NCBI RefSeq assembly: GCF_030503635.1
Contig: NZ_CP129965.1
Span: 310,001-374,000, forward strand
Source of the DNA: Corynebacterium sp. P3-F1
GTDB lineage: Bacteria > Actinomycetota > Actinomycetes > Mycobacteriales > Mycobacteriaceae
Length of the DNA: 64,000 bases
Reading direction: 5' to 3'
Shown here: positions 18,546 through 31,225 of the stretch, piece by piece
Numbering within the stretch: the stretch's first letter is position 1
Layout: each line of letters begins with the position of its first letter
Notes under the pieces: model-generated
What the model was told of the DNA's origin: nothing
Database searches by the model: none
What the model saw: the letters and a program-made list of their open reading frames with translations, nothing else
Translations under genes and position numbers: made by a program

Positions 18546-18902
18546 TCTCATCTCCCCCGTCCCCCTTAGCGGCGGATGCGCCTGTATTCGTAGTGGTGCT
18601 GGCCGACAGCACCAAGGATGGCATGCGTCAAGGGAAAGGGAAACGGAAAGCTGTCCACTTCAGTAGACATCGCTGGCAAAGCAAGCACCTGTCGGGCGGT
18701 TCAATACTGGCGATCCAGAACATGTGGTCGACGCCACATTTCCGGGCAAAAAATAGGCGAAGGAACGCTTCCGGCTGGAGGTCGGATCAGAACGCTGAAA
18801 ATTGTGGAACACGCGTCGGCGACTTCCCTGGAAAGCCCGATCGAAAGGACACCACAGTCTCCGTATGGCGAGAGATTCCAAGAAAGAAACACCGACTGCG
18901 CA
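18546..18902. other. intergenic region without a credible gene
   Basis: About 360 bases between the lipoprotein gene and the terminator of rpoZ. Short open frames here lack codon bias and motifs. It appears less GC-rich than its surroundings. On the minus strand it holds a candidate promoter and palindrome for the lipoprotein operon (18587-18615). Nothing else is recognisable. Confidence 0.6.
18587..18615 (-). promoter_or_regulatory. candidate promoter of the lipoprotein/Gly-rich cassette, overlapping a palindrome
   Basis: On the minus strand TTGGTG (18615-18610), a 17-base spacer and TACGAA (18592-18587) form a plausible promoter about 40 bases before the lipoprotein start. A perfect 7-base inverted repeat, GGTGCTG/CAGCACC (18595-18601 and 18607-18613), overlaps the -35 and spacer and could be an operator. 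The -10 match is only moderate. Confidence 0.35.
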
Positions 18903-18934
18903 TAAAAAACCGGGCACCCAACTGAAGTGCCCGG
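18903..18934 (-). terminator. rho-independent terminator after rpoZ
   Basis: Perfect 8-base stem CCGGGCAC/GTGCCCGG (18910-18917 with 18927-18934), 9-base loop, followed in the minus direction by six T residues (18909-18904). It ends the mihF-gmk-rpoZ operon and insulates it from the lipoprotein cassette. Confidence 0.9.
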
Positions 18935-18968
18935 AAAACAAAGACGGGGTTGAGCCGCCGCGAGAAGG

Positions 18969-19280
18969 CTACTGGCCTTCCTCGTGCTCCAGCAGACCGT
19001 GCTCGATCTCACGGAGGGCAATGGACAGCGGCTTCTCACCCGGCTGCGGAGTGACCAGGGGGCCGATGAACTCGAACACGCCCTCGTCCTGCTCCTGGTA
19101 GTAGCTATTGATCTGGCGGGCACGCTTGGCCGCGAAGATCACCAGGGCATACTTGGAGGACACCTTGGTCAGCAGCTCATCAATAGGCGGGGCCGTGATG
19201 CCTTCGGGTGCGTCGTACACCTGCTCATTGACATCGGCGGTCTCTGCCGAATTAGCCAGATCGTTGGTCACGTTGCTCAC
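18969..19280 (-). CDS. rpoZ: RNA polymerase omega subunit
   Basis: Small RNA polymerase subunit that assists beta-prime folding. 103 residues, GTG start ([13 protein letters not shown]...). The omega signature is seen in [20 protein letters not shown] (about 31-50) and [10 protein letters not shown]; the C-terminus is acidic. Six bases after gmk, the usual actinobacterial gmk-rpoZ pairing, and followed by a strong terminator. Confidence 0.95.
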   Translation of the reverse strand: MSNVTNDLANSAETADVNEQVYDAPEGITAPPIDELLTKVSSKYALVIFAAKRARQINSYYQEQDEGVFEFIGPLVTPQPGEKPLSIALREIEHGLLEHEEGQ

Positions 19281-19286
19281 TCACAC

Positions 19287-19877
19287 CTACTCGTTGTTTG
19301 GACGCTGGACGCACAAGAGAATATCACTGATCCCCTGCACAGCCTCATCCAGATCGTTGTTGACAATGACATCATCGAACTCGTCCTGAGCGGCGAGCTC
19401 AGCGCGCGCCGTTTGCAATCGACGTGCAATCACATCCTCGGTCTCCGTCGCGCGGCCGGTCAGCCGCTGCACGAGAACCTCCCACGACGGCGGGGCAAGG
19501 AAGACCGTGACCGCCTCCGGCATGATCTCCTTGATGTTTCGGGCACCTGCAAGGTCGACCTCGACCAGCACCGGGCGGCCCGCATCGAGGGCCTCCCTCA
19601 CCGGGGCAGCGGGAGTGCCGGAGCGTTGAAGACCACCGTGAATGTCAGCCCACTCGAGCATCTCGCCCGCATCAATCCGGTTCTGGAAGTCATCGCGGCT
19701 GACAAAGAAATAGTCTTTGCCGTCCACTTCACCCGGACGCGGATCGCGTGTGGTCATGGAGACGGAGAAGTACAGGTCCTCGACTTCCTTGCGGAGTCGC
19801 TGCACCACCGTGGACTTTCCAACGGCGGAAGGGCCAGCCAAAACAACCAGCCGGCCCTTCCCTTTCGTGTTTGACAC
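19287..19877 (-). CDS. gmk: guanylate kinase
   Basis: Phosphorylates GMP to GDP with ATP. 196 residues with GTG start; P-loop [14 protein letters not shown] near residue 13, the GMP-binding [21 protein letters not shown] near 38-58, and [13 protein letters not shown] in the middle. The mihF stop and the gmk GTG are three bases apart, so it is cotranscribed with mihF and rpoZ. Confidence 0.97.
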   Translation of the reverse strand: MSNTKGKGRLVVLAGPSAVGKSTVVQRLRKEVEDLYFSVSMTTRDPRPGEVDGKDYFFVSRDDFQNRIDAGEMLEWADIHGGLQRSGTPAAPVREALDAGRPVLVEVDLAGARNIKEIMPEAVTVFLAPPSWEVLVQRLTGRATETEDVIARRLQTARAELAAQDEFDDVIVNNDLDEAVQGISDILLCVQRPNNE

Positions 19878-19880
19878 CGA

Positions 19881-20201
19881 TTATTCCCCGAAACCGAAGC
19901 GCTCGAGCAGAGCACGACGCTGACGGTCGCCGAGACCGCGGAGACGACGGGTCTGAGCGATCTCGAGCTCCTCCATGATCTCGCGGGCCTTGACTTTGCC
20001 CACCTTCGGCATCGCCTCGAGCAGAGCGGAGACCTTGGTCTTGCCGATGATCTCGTCGGACTCTGCCTTCTCCAGCACTTCCTTGAGGTTCGTGTCGCCG
20101 CGTTTCAGGGACGCCTTGAGCTCAGCACGCTGCTTGCGTGCTTCCGCAGCCTTAGCGAGAGCTTCCTGACGCTGTTCCGGGGTCAATTCGGGAAGGGCCA
20201 C
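19881..20201 (-). CDS. mihF: mycobacterial/actinobacterial integration host factor
   Basis: Nucleoid-associated DNA-binding protein of the actinobacterial IHF family, unrelated to enterobacterial IHF. 106 residues, GTG start behind GGAGG. A basic helical N-terminus (EALAKAAEARKQRAELKASL) is followed by the helix-two-turn-helix core: AMPKVGKVKAREIMEELEIA and RRLRGLGDRQRRALLERFGF. It begins the mihF-gmk-rpoZ operon, downstream of the pyrimidine operon. Confidence 0.96.
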   Translation of the reverse strand: MALPELTPEQRQEALAKAAEARKQRAELKASLKRGDTNLKEVLEKAESDEIIGKTKVSALLEAMPKVGKVKAREIMEELEIAQTRRLRGLGDRQRRALLERFGFGE

Positions 20202-20419
20202 TGGGTTCCTCCAATGTGTTAGGGGTTAAATTCTGATCCAGCTTATGAACCGATTCGACACTGTCGCAAAAGAATTACACACTTGCAACTCGTCGACGTG
20301 GGACAACTGTACCACCGAGCGGTTCCAGACACGATGATCGTCGACGTATTTTGCCACGTCATCGCATCGACGCCTATAACCTACCAGCAGTTTTCGGGTT
20401 CGCGATATTTAGGGTGAGA
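20202..20419 (-). promoter_or_regulatory. mihF upstream region with candidate -10
   Basis: The 218 bases between pyrF and mihF contain no gene. On the minus strand GGTACAGTTG includes a TACAGT -10-like hexamer (20311-20306), which would give a leader of about 95-100 bases; a second candidate, TTGCGA with CATAAG, lies nearer the gene. No clear terminator for pyrF was seen. Confidence 0.35.
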
Positions 20420-21277
20420 TTAGCCGTGAAGCACCAGCAATTTCGCAGCTTCACGCAGGCCAGAGACAGCGGGGCCCGTGGACAGCACGGAACGCGACAC
20501 ATTAGGGAAAACGAGGTGCGCGTTCGCCCCGGCGATGCGCGCAACATCAGCCATCGTCGCTCCCTGCGCACCGACTCCCGGCATGAGCACCGGAGCATTG
20601 AGATCGTCGAGCGCCGGAGGATGAGCCAGCGTCGCACCGACTACGACACCCACGTGCCCTACGAGGGCAGGTTCCGTCCCGCTATCCGCACGCTTATCGA
20701 CGTTGTACTCCGCACATTCGTCCACCATCTGCTGCGCCACGGTGACACCGCTACGGTCGAGGACCTGCGACTGGAAATCTTCAGCTTCCGGGTTGGAGTT
20801 GGCGGACATAACGAAGACTCCGCGGTTCTCCCGGCCGGCCAGCTCAATGGCTGGGGCAAGTGAACCGACACCGAGATACGGAGTCAATGTCACGGCGTCG
20901 CAACACAGCGGAGAGTTCGAGTCGAGCCAGGCCAAGGCATAGCCCTCCATTGTCGAACCGATGTCACCGCGCTTAGCGTCGGCAACCACGAGCGAATCGC
21001 TCTCCCGCAATGCGGCGATCGTTTCCTCCAGCACGGCGAATCCGGCCGATCCGAAGCGTTCGTAGAACGCCACCTGAGGCTTGATCAGCGCCACGTGGCC
21101 TGCGAAAGCTTCGACGCAGCGCAGCGAGAATTCCCGCAGCCCGTCGATGTCGGCGTTCAACCCCCATGCGCTGAGCAGCGATTCGTGTGGGTCGATGCCG
21201 ACGCAGAGCCGGCCGTACTTCTCCCCTGCCTCAACGAGGCGGTTGCCGAAGTTCCGCGGGTGCGTGTGCTCCGCCAT
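20420..21277 (-). CDS. pyrF: orotidine 5'-phosphate decarboxylase (type 2)
   Basis: Last step of UMP synthesis. 285 residues, longer than the E. coli type, as in the type 2 actinobacterial/Myxococcus family. Landmarks: LCVGIDPHESLLSAWG near 24, LIKPQVAFYERFGS near 64, and the catalytic VVADAKRGDIGSTM near 95 with the Lys/Asp pair, then MPGVGAQGAT. The ATG follows the carB stop without any gap. Confidence 0.96.
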   Translation of the reverse strand: MAEHTHPRNFGNRLVEAGEKYGRLCVGIDPHESLLSAWGLNADIDGLREFSLRCVEAFAGHVALIKPQVAFYERFGSAGFAVLEETIAALRESDSLVVADAKRGDIGSTMEGYALAWLDSNSPLCCDAVTLTPYLGVGSLAPAIELAGRENRGVFVMSANSNPEAEDFQSQVLDRSGVTVAQQMVDECAEYNVDKRADSGTEPALVGHVGVVVGATLAHPPALDDLNAPVLMPGVGAQGATMADVARIAGANAHLVFPNVSRSVLSTGPAVSGLREAAKLLVLHG

Positions 21278-24619
<3,342 letters not shown>

Positions 24620-24634
24620 TGTTTCCCTTCCTGG

Positions 24635-25828
24635 TTACTTCGAATCGGTGGAATTCTCTGCGGACTTGTGGTCATCCATCAAGGCCACAAACTGGTCGAA
24701 GAGTGGGTTAGCGTCGTGCGGTCCGGCGGCGGATTCCGGGTGGTACTGCACCGAGTAGGCCTTGCCGGACTCCAGGGCCACACCCTCAACGACACCGTCG
24801 TTGAGGCAGGTGTGGGTGACCACTGCGGGGCCGAAATCGGTGGCGAAGGTCTCACCGGGTCCGATGTCCTCGCCCGACTCGTTCTGCGGTGCCTTCAACG
24901 CGAAGCCGTGGTTCTGCGAGGTGATGTCGATTTTTCTGGTCAGGTGGTTCTTCACCGGGACGTTCACGCCGCGGTGACCGAACTTCAACTTGTACGTTTC
25001 CAGTCCTAGGGCACGGCCGAGAATCTGGTTGCCGAAGCAGATGCCGAACAGCGGCACACCGTTCTCAATGACCTCCCGGGTGACGGCAACCATATCGTCG
25101 GCGGTGGCTGGGTCGCCCGGCCCGTTGGAGATGAACACGCCGTCCGGATTGTGCTGCTGAATCTCAGCGAACGGGGTGCCGGCGGGAACGACAATTGTCT
25201 CGATACCGCGCTGCGAGAAGTGGCTGGGGGTGGCCGTCTTTATGCCCATGTCGAAAGCGACGACGGTGTAGCGCTTGTCCCCCTCCGCCGGGATCACGTA
25301 CGGCTCGTCCGTGGACACCTCTGCGGACAGGTCCGCACCCGACATCGCGGGCTGATCCTTGACGCGGGAGACGAGCTGGTCGATGTCACTCTTGGCGTCG
25401 TCCCCGGTGAAAATGCCGGCGGAGATCGAACCGTAGTTGCGCAGGTGCCGCACCAGCGTGCGCGTGTCCACCCCGGAAATGCCCAGGATGCCTTGCTTGC
25501 TCATTTCTTCTTCGAGGCTGCGCTCGGCGCGCCAGTTGGAGACCCGCTTGGACAGGTCGCGGATGACCAGGCCTGCAACCCAGATGTTGTTGTCGTGGGA
25601 CTCGTTGTCCTCGTCGTTCCAGCCGGTGTTGCCGATCTGCGGTGCCGTGGTCACCACGATCTGGCGATGGTAGGACGGATCCGTCATCGTCTCCTGGTAG
25701 CCGGTCATGGCGGTGGTGAAGACGGCTTCGCCAAAGGCCGGTTCGCCCGTTACCGCGCCGAATGCGGTGCCGGGGAATGTCGTGCCGTCGGCCAGAACCA
25801 GCACGGCGGGAATGCGGTCAGTGCTCAT
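24635..25828 (-). CDS. carA: carbamoyl-phosphate synthase small subunit
   Basis: Glutaminase subunit delivering ammonia to CarB. 397 residues: an N-terminal CPSase_sm_chain domain (VLVLADGTTFPGTAFG, TGYQETMTDPSYHRQIV) and a C-terminal class I amidotransferase with the nucleophile in LFGICFGNQILGRALG and the His/Glu pair in VQYHPESAAGPHD. The start ATG follows GGAAAC-type sequence after a 77-base gap from pyrC, the largest gap within the operon. Confidence 0.97.
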   Translation of the reverse strand: MSTDRIPAVLVLADGTTFPGTAFGAVTGEPAFGEAVFTTAMTGYQETMTDPSYHRQIVVTTAPQIGNTGWNDEDNESHDNNIWVAGLVIRDLSKRVSNWRAERSLEEEMSKQGILGISGVDTRTLVRHLRNYGSISAGIFTGDDAKSDIDQLVSRVKDQPAMSGADLSAEVSTDEPYVIPAEGDKRYTVVAFDMGIKTATPSHFSQRGIETIVVPAGTPFAEIQQHNPDGVFISNGPGDPATADDMVAVTREVIENGVPLFGICFGNQILGRALGLETYKLKFGHRGVNVPVKNHLTRKIDITSQNHGFALKAPQNESGEDIGPGETFATDFGPAVVTHTCLNDGVVEGVALESGKAYSVQYHPESAAGPHDANPLFDQFVALMDDHKSAENSTDSK

Positions 25829-25905
25829 GTGTGTTTCCTTTGTCTTTCGCTTGATTCACGCTTGGTATGCCCCGCGCTGATGGCCAGTGAGGGGCCGTGT
25901 GCTGG

Positions 25906-27198
25906 TCAGTGGTTGCCGTTGTCGTGTGCGTCGAAAGTCTGCTCACCCCGCAGCCAGGTGCCCACGACGCGGCAGGAGAAATCTGTGCCTTCGTAGGGAG
26001 TGTTCTTCGACTTGGACGCCATCTCGTCGCCCCGGGCCGTCCAAGCTGCGTCAGGGTCGACGAGTGTGAGGTTGGCGGGCTCCCCCACCTGGATCGGCCG
26101 GCCGTGGTCCGCCAGACGGAGGATCTCGGCTGGCCGCTCGCTCATGACCTTGGCCACGAAGCGCCAGTCAGCAAGGCCCGATTCGACGAAGACCTCTGCG
26201 ACGATGGCCAGCGAAGTCTCGAGGCCGATCATGCCGGGCTTGGCGTTTTCAAATTCCACGCACTTGTCTTCGGAGCCGTGCGGGGCGTGATCGGTGGCAA
26301 CGACGTCAATCGTGCCGTCCAGCAGCGCGTCGCGCAGCGCGACGGTGTCGCGGTTCTCCCGCAAAGGCGGATTGACGCGGTAGACACCGTCGTAGGTCTC
26401 CAGCTGTTCGTCGGTGAGCAGCAGGTGGTGCGGCGTGACCTCAGCAGTGACGTCCACACCCTGATCTTTCGCCCAGCGCAGGAGGGACACCGAGCCCTCG
26501 GTGGAAGCGTGGCAGAGATGGTAGCGCCCTCCGTAGTCGCGGGTCATGATCAGGTCGCGGGCCACGATGGATTCCTCGGCGACACGCGGCCAGCCACGCA
26601 GGCCCAAACGGGCCGCGTTCTCCCCCTCGTGGGCGCATGCACCGTCGGTCATGCGGTGGTCCTCCGCGTGCTGGGCCAGCACCACGTCGTAGGCCTTCGC
26701 GTATTCGATCGCGCGGCGCATCAGCTGCGGGTCGTTCACGCAGCGTCCGTCGTCGGAGAACATCTTCACGTGGCCGCGGGACATCAAGCCGATCTCGGTC
26801 AAGGACTCTCCCTTGAGCCCCTTCGTGATAGAACCGACGGGGTAGACATCGCACTTCCCGTAGGCCTGGCCCTTCTCCCACACCGCGTCGGCGAGGAACG
26901 GCTGGTCGATCACGGGCTGGGTGTTCGCCATGGTGAACACCGCGGTGAAACCGCCCTTGGCGGCAGCATCGGAACCGGTCGCGATGGTCTCGGTGTCCTC
27001 GCGCCCCGGTTCGCGCAGGTGCACGTGCATGTCCACCAGCCCCGGCAGGAGCACGTTCCCGCCGCAGTCCACGACCTCGTCTGCGTCGTCGAACGGGGTG
27101 TCGCCCATCGAGTCGATGACGCCGTCGGCGACATTGATCAGAATGTTGGTCTCGTCTTCGCCGTAAGGGCGGACATTATTCAAAGCAAGTGTCGTCAC
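25906..27198 (-). CDS. pyrC: dihydroorotase
   Basis: Zinc enzyme cyclising carbamoyl-aspartate to dihydroorotate. GTG at 27198 (430 residues, [17 protein letters not shown]) is chosen: it has an AGGAG ribosome binding site and lies four bases after the pyrB stop, whereas the longer open frame only reads through pyrB out of frame. Metal-site motifs: [22 protein letters not shown] and [12 protein letters not shown], typical of the type I/III amidohydrolase dihydroorotases. Confidence 0.96.
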   Translation of the reverse strand: MTTLALNNVRPYGEDETNILINVADGVIDSMGDTPFDDADEVVDCGGNVLLPGLVDMHVHLREPGREDTETIATGSDAAAKGGFTAVFTMANTQPVIDQPFLADAVWEKGQAYGKCDVYPVGSITKGLKGESLTEIGLMSRGHVKMFSDDGRCVNDPQLMRRAIEYAKAYDVVLAQHAEDHRMTDGACAHEGENAARLGLRGWPRVAEESIVARDLIMTRDYGGRYHLCHASTEGSVSLLRWAKDQGVDVTAEVTPHHLLLTDEQLETYDGVYRVNPPLRENRDTVALRDALLDGTIDVVATDHAPHGSEDKCVEFENAKPGMIGLETSLAIVAEVFVESGLADWRFVAKVMSERPAEILRLADHGRPIQVGEPANLTLVDPDAAWTARGDEMASKSKNTPYEGTDFSCRVVGTWLRGEQTFDAHDNGNH

Positions 27199-27202
27199 TG
27201 CC

Positions 27203-28159
27203 CTACTCCTTTCCTTCCAGCGCGTCCTCGCCGCTCGCCAGCAAGGTGAACAGGACCGCCATGCGGGTGTACACGCCGTTGGAGACCTGGTCGAGCACCA
27301 CGGTGTTACCGCGGTCCGCGACATCGAAGTTGATTTCCATCCCGCGCAGCATCGGGCCCGGGTGCATGATGAGGGCCTTATCCCCCAGAGCGTCGGCGCG
27401 GTCTCGGGACAGCCCGTACAGGGTGGCGTATTCACGGTGTGACGGGAAAAAACCGCCGTTCATGCGTTCCGCCTGCACGCGTAGCATCATCGCCACGCTC
27501 GGAGTGACACCATCGATTCCTCCGGCGATCTCCGCATCGAGATCGTAGGCCACACGGCAGGGCCAGTGCTCCACTCCGGTGGGAAGGAGCGTCGGCGGGG
27601 CGACGAGCACCACATCCGCACCAAGAGTGGACAGCAAGTCCACATTGGACCGGGCGACGCGGGAATGGAGAATGTCGCCGACGATGAGGATCTTCTTCGC
27701 GGCCACGTCGCCGATGTGCTGGCGCATTGTCACAGCGTCGAGAAGCGCCTGCGTCGGGTGCTGGTGCGAACCGTCGCCCGCGTTGATGATGCTGGCACCC
27801 GGCACCCACTCGCGGAGCAAGTTCGGCGCACCGGAGGACGGGTGGCGCATGATGACCGCGTCCGCGCCAACGGCCCGCAGCGTGGACGCGGTGTCTTTGA
27901 GGGACTCCCCTTTCTTCACGCTCGAGCTGGACGCGGAGACGTTGATCACGTCGGCGCTCATCCATTTGCCGGCCGTTTCAAAGGACGAGCGGGTGCGGGT
28001 GGAGTTCTCGTAGAAGAGCGTGAACACGGTGCGGCCGCGCAGCGTGGGCAGCTTCTTCATCTCGCGCCCTTCGAGCGCTTCGCGGAACCGGTCCGCCTCA
28101 TCCATCAACCCGATGATGTCGTCGCGGCCAAGATCCGCGATGCTGATCAGGTGCTTCAT
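27203..28159 (-). CDS. pyrB: aspartate carbamoyltransferase catalytic chain
   Basis: Joins carbamoyl phosphate and aspartate. 318 residues; carbamoyl-phosphate binding [18 protein letters not shown] near 48, [18 protein letters not shown] near 128, and the C-terminal [12 protein letters not shown] motif near 262. The ATG overlaps pyrR by four bases. No pyrI regulatory-chain gene is adjacent, as usual in Gram-positives. Confidence 0.97.
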   Translation of the reverse strand: MKHLISIADLGRDDIIGLMDEADRFREALEGREMKKLPTLRGRTVFTLFYENSTRTRSSFETAGKWMSADVINVSASSSSVKKGESLKDTASTLRAVGADAVIMRHPSSGAPNLLREWVPGASIINAGDGSHQHPTQALLDAVTMRQHIGDVAAKKILIVGDILHSRVARSNVDLLSTLGADVVLVAPPTLLPTGVEHWPCRVAYDLDAEIAGGIDGVTPSVAMMLRVQAERMNGGFFPSHREYATLYGLSRDRADALGDKALIMHPGPMLRGMEINFDVADRGNTVVLDQVSNGVYTRMAVLFTLLASGEDALEGKE

Positions 28160-28710
28160 GCTTCCTCCCCCTCTTTGACCAGAAGAACGGCATCAGCATC
28201 ATCGAGCGGAGTCAGCGTGACGCGCACGTCTTCGGTCAGAGCCGTCGGAATGTTTTTGCCCACGTAGTCCGCGCGGATCGGCAGCGAGCGGTGGCCGCGG
28301 TCCACCAGGACTGCGAGCTGGATCGCTTCCGGTCGGCCGATATCGCTCAGAGAGTCTAGAGCCGCACGGATCGTACGACCGGAAAACAGCACGTCATCGA
28401 CCAGCACGATAGTTGCGCCATTGATATTGGCTGGAATATCGGTCGGGGACAGCGCGCGGTGCGGGCGGCCGCGGAGATCATCGCGGTAGAGCGTCACGTC
28501 GAGGCTACCCACGGGAATGCTCACGCCCGAGAATTCCTCGATCGCCGCCGCGATGCGCTGGGCTAGGGGTACCCCGCCGGACGGAATACCCAACATGATC
28601 AGTGGTGGAGCACCATCGGAATCAAGTGCAGTTTTCTCGATGATTTGGTGCGCGATGCGTGCAATCGTGCGCGAGACGTCACTGGCGTCAAGCAACTCAG
28701 TGGCACTCAT
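28156..28710 (-). CDS. pyrR: PyrR, pyrimidine operon regulator / uracil phosphoribosyltransferase
   Basis: UMP-dependent RNA-binding regulator of pyr expression. 184 residues; PRT-fold PRPP loop [19 protein letters not shown] near 98-116, and LYRDDLRG near 78. It is first in pyrR-pyrB-pyrC-carA-carB-pyrF. The ATG at 28710 sits four bases after a strong AAGGAGG, which is itself predicted to be buried in an RNA hairpin carrying the PyrR-binding sequence, suggesting autoregulation at translation. Confidence 0.97.
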   Translation of the reverse strand: MSATELLDASDVSRTIARIAHQIIEKTALDSDGAPPLIMLGIPSGGVPLAQRIAAAIEEFSGVSIPVGSLDVTLYRDDLRGRPHRALSPTDIPANINGATIVLVDDVLFSGRTIRAALDSLSDIGRPEAIQLAVLVDRGHRSLPIRADYVGKNIPTALTEDVRVTLTPLDDADAVLLVKEGEEA

Positions 28711-28716
28711 CGAACC

Positions 28717-28750
28717 TCCTTCCCCGCCTCTCTGTGCGGAATTTAAAGGA
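28717..28750 (-). promoter_or_regulatory. PyrR-binding RNA hairpin sequestering the pyrR Shine-Dalgarno
   Basis: On the minus strand a lower stem UCCUU/AAGGA (28750-28746 with 28721-28717), a purine-rich one-sided bulge, an upper stem around CCGC/GCGG and a loop containing CAGAGAG (28734-28728) fold over the ribosome binding site. CAGAGAGGC is the core of the PyrR binding loop known from Bacillus, and a translational version is known in mycobacteria. The 3' strand of the lower stem is part of the AAGGAGG of pyrR. Confidence 0.7.
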
Positions 28751-28838
28751 TGCTTCTTTCAGAGCCTGCCTATGCTCGGCATACGCAAGCAACACTAGCA
28801 CTTCCGCACACACTTACTTGAGCAAAGCAGGTCGTCTT

Positions 28839-30197
28839 TTGTCTCTCCACACCACCTACGCCATTCCCACCCCGCTTGACGACGTCTGGCGCTGGCACAC
28901 CCGCCCCGGTGCGGTGCAGCGGTTGACTCCCCCGTTCCTCCCGATGACCGTTGTTTCGGGCGCTGATTCTCTCCGAAACGGCACCACTGTCTTTTCGCTC
29001 CCAGCGGGCCAGAAATGGGTTGCCCGCCACCAGCCTGACGGGTACGTCGAGGGCGAGCGGTTCGTCGACGAGGCGGCTAACACGCCGATCAAGCAGCTGA
29101 CCAAGTGGCGCCACGAACACCGCTTCGAACCGGACGGCGACAGAACTCGCATCACCGACACTGTTCACACGACTGCCCCGGGAAAGGTTCTCGCCCCGGC
29201 TTTCGCATACCGCCAGCACCAGCTCGACGAGGATTTGGCATTCCTAGGCCGGATGCGCCAGCTCGGCGGCGACGAAGCGCCAAAGAAGCTCACCGTTGCC
29301 ATGACTGGTTCCCGCGGATTGGTGGGCACGGCGCTTACCGCCCAACTCACCACGGCCGGCCATGAGGTGATCCAGCTTGTCCGCGGCGATGCGTCGGACG
29401 GCCAGCGCCACTGGAACATGGACGAGCCCGACCCGGAGCTTCTCCGCGGCGTGGACGCCGTCGTGCACCTCGCCGGCGAGTCGATCATGGGGCGGTTCAC
29501 CGACGAGCACAAAGCGGCGATCTATTCCTCCCGGATCGGCCCCACGCGACGCTTGGCGCAATGCGCGGCTCAAGCAGGCGTGAAAACCTTTGTGGGGGCA
29601 TCGGCTGTGGGCTTCTACGGCACCGATGCCGGCGGCCGCATCCACACCGAGGCAGACAGCCGCGGCGACGGCTTCCTCGCAGACGTCGTTGACGAATGGG
29701 AGCGCGCCACCTCCCCGGCTAAAGAAGGCGGGGTCCGCACCGTGAATATCCGCACCGGTCTCGCCTTCTCCGGAGCGGGTGGTCTCCTGCCGCTGCTAAA
29801 GCTGTCGGCTCAGACGGCGATGAGCGCCCGCTTCGGCGACGGGGACTTCTGGATGTCGTGGGTGGCACTCGACGACCTCACGGACATTTATTTCCGCGCG
29901 CTTATCGACGACTCCTTGTCCGGCCCCGTCAACGCCACCGCACCGAACCCGGTGACAAACGCCGAACTCTCGTCCACCTTGACCCCGCTTCTTCACCGGC
30001 CTGAGCTCATTGGCATCCCGGAATTCGGCCCGAAGCTCCTCCTCGGCGACGAGGGGGCCCACGAACTCGCTCTGGCCGACCAGCGCGTGGAACCAGCGCG
30101 CCTGAATGACCTCGGGCATCACTTTCGCTACCCCACCCTCACTGCGGCGCTGAAGCACGAGCTGGGCAAAGAGACCTACCTCAACGACCTCAGCTGA
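28839..30197 (+). CDS. TIGR01777-family NAD(P)-dependent epimerase with N-terminal SRPBCC domain
   Basis: Predicted nucleotide-sugar-epimerase-like protein of unknown substrate. A TTG at 28839 gives 452 residues starting SLHTTYAIPTPLDDVWRWHT, which is where the SRPBCC (START-like) domain begins; the longer frame upstream runs backwards over pyrR. Domains: SRPBCC about 1-135, Rossmann epimerase about 148-395 (VAMTGSRGLVGTALTAQL, VVHLAGESIMGRF) and a DUF1731 C-terminal domain. The start codon is weakly supported, since the upstream ribosome binding site is poor. It is divergent from the pyr operon. Confidence 0.85.
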   Translation: MSLHTTYAIPTPLDDVWRWHTRPGAVQRLTPPFLPMTVVSGADSLRNGTTVFSLPAGQKWVARHQPDGYVEGERFVDEAANTPIKQLTKWRHEHRFEPDGDRTRITDTVHTTAPGKVLAPAFAYRQHQLDEDLAFLGRMRQLGGDEAPKKLTVAMTGSRGLVGTALTAQLTTAGHEVIQLVRGDASDGQRHWNMDEPDPELLRGVDAVVHLAGESIMGRFTDEHKAAIYSSRIGPTRRLAQCAAQAGVKTFVGASAVGFYGTDAGGRIHTEADSRGDGFLADVVDEWERATSPAKEGGVRTVNIRTGLAFSGAGGLLPLLKLSAQTAMSARFGDGDFWMSWVALDDLTDIYFRALIDDSLSGPVNATAPNPVTNAELSSTLTPLLHRPELIGIPEFGPKLLLGDEGAHELALADQRVEPARLNDLGHHFRYPTLTAALKHELGKETYLNDLS

Positions 30198-30227
30198 GAC
30201 GAGCTGAGATAGGTAGCCTGGAGTGCC

Positions 30228-30716
30228 ATGACCACACCGAACGATCATTTCTCCCCCGAAGGGGCATCCCCGGGCAAGGAGCCGAATCCGGATACTGTCC
30301 GCGATGTCGCGCTCGCTGACATCGCCGCTGTCCTAGAGGGCGAGGAACTCGAATACCGCCTGGAAGAACCCGTTGTGCGCACCGGATTCGTCAACGCCGC
30401 GATGGTCTTCACCTTCGACGAAGGCACGCTCGTTTTCGAGTCCGTGTGGCGCGGCGAATTCGCGCCGGCGGATGTCGCCTCCCTGCTGTACGCCACAAAC
30501 GAATTCAACCAGACGCACTTCACGCCGACTCTGCGCTTTTTCCAGAGCGAGGAAGACACCCTCGCCATCACAGGCATCCGCACACTCGACGCGAGCAAAG
30601 GCTTATCGACGAATCAGCTTGGCGCATTCGTTGTCACCTGCATCCACTCCACAATGCAGGCGTTCGACTTCTTGGCCGAGACGTTCCCGACAGCCGTGAC
30701 GTGGGAGGAGAACTAA
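30228..30716 (+). CDS. YbjN-domain protein 1
   Basis: A 162-residue acidic cytosolic protein of the YbjN family, whose fold resembles type III secretion chaperones; function unknown. The core contains VNAAMVFTFDEGTLVFESVW (about 55-74), LLYATNEFNQTHFTP (a Leu-x3-Asn motif typical of the family) and a C-terminal helix. Its stop overlaps the start of a second YbjN-like gene (TAATG), so the two are coupled and may form a heterodimer. Not recognised beyond the family. Confidence 0.8.
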   Translation: MTTPNDHFSPEGASPGKEPNPDTVRDVALADIAAVLEGEELEYRLEEPVVRTGFVNAAMVFTFDEGTLVFESVWRGEFAPADVASLLYATNEFNQTHFTPTLRFFQSEEDTLAITGIRTLDASKGLSTNQLGAFVVTCIHSTMQAFDFLAETFPTAVTWEEN

Positions 30717-31207
30717 TGACGACCCCAGAAACAGCTCACACGGCCCCCGGCGATGCCCCGAGCATTGTCACCATTGACCGGATCGTCGATGCTGCGTCCC
30801 AATCCGGCATCGGGCTGGCCGCGGACGGATCCGGCCGCGCCGCCCACGGTTCCCATGAGGAGCTCGAGCTCATGGTGGTGCTGCTCGATTCCGTTTTCAT
30901 TGTCCGCACGGACTCCGTCACGGACACCGCAGCAGATTCCCCGGATGCGACCTATTACCTGGCAGCCAACGAGGTCAACTCCACTTTGAACGGTGCCCGC
31001 GCCATCGTGGGTAACCGGACTGAGAACATCGTCATCCGCATCGAGGCGGAGGAATCCGTCGCAGCCGGCATGACCGACGAACAGCTACGTTCCGCCGTAT
31101 CGACATCGGTGAATTCCGTCGTCAGCGCCCACGACGCTATGGCCGTCCTGTCCGAACAGATCACTCAGGCCAAGGCGGAAGCCACCGAGGACGACCGCGA
31201 AAGCTAG
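30716..31207 (+). CDS. YbjN-domain protein 2
   Basis: A 163-residue paralogue of the preceding gene in layout: an N-terminal tail, a beta segment ELELMVVLLDSVFIVRTDSV, YLAANEVNSTLNGARAIV (matching the Asn-containing helix of YbjN proteins) and a C-terminal helical tail ending in a charged stretch. ATG 30716 overlaps the upstream stop by one base and GGAG precedes it. It ends convergently, 18 bases from the ABC-transporter stop. Confidence 0.75.
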   Translation: MTTPETAHTAPGDAPSIVTIDRIVDAASQSGIGLAADGSGRAAHGSHEELELMVVLLDSVFIVRTDSVTDTAADSPDATYYLAANEVNSTLNGARAIVGNRTENIVIRIEAEESVAAGMTDEQLRSAVSTSVNSVVSAHDAMAVLSEQITQAKAEATEDDRES

Positions 31208-31225
31208 TCGCCGTACAAAGCTGTA

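Noticed and set aside
18618..18905. Possible small gene (95 codons) upstream of the lipoprotein
   Set aside because: No ribosome binding site, no recognisable domain, and it lies opposite the candidate promoter region.
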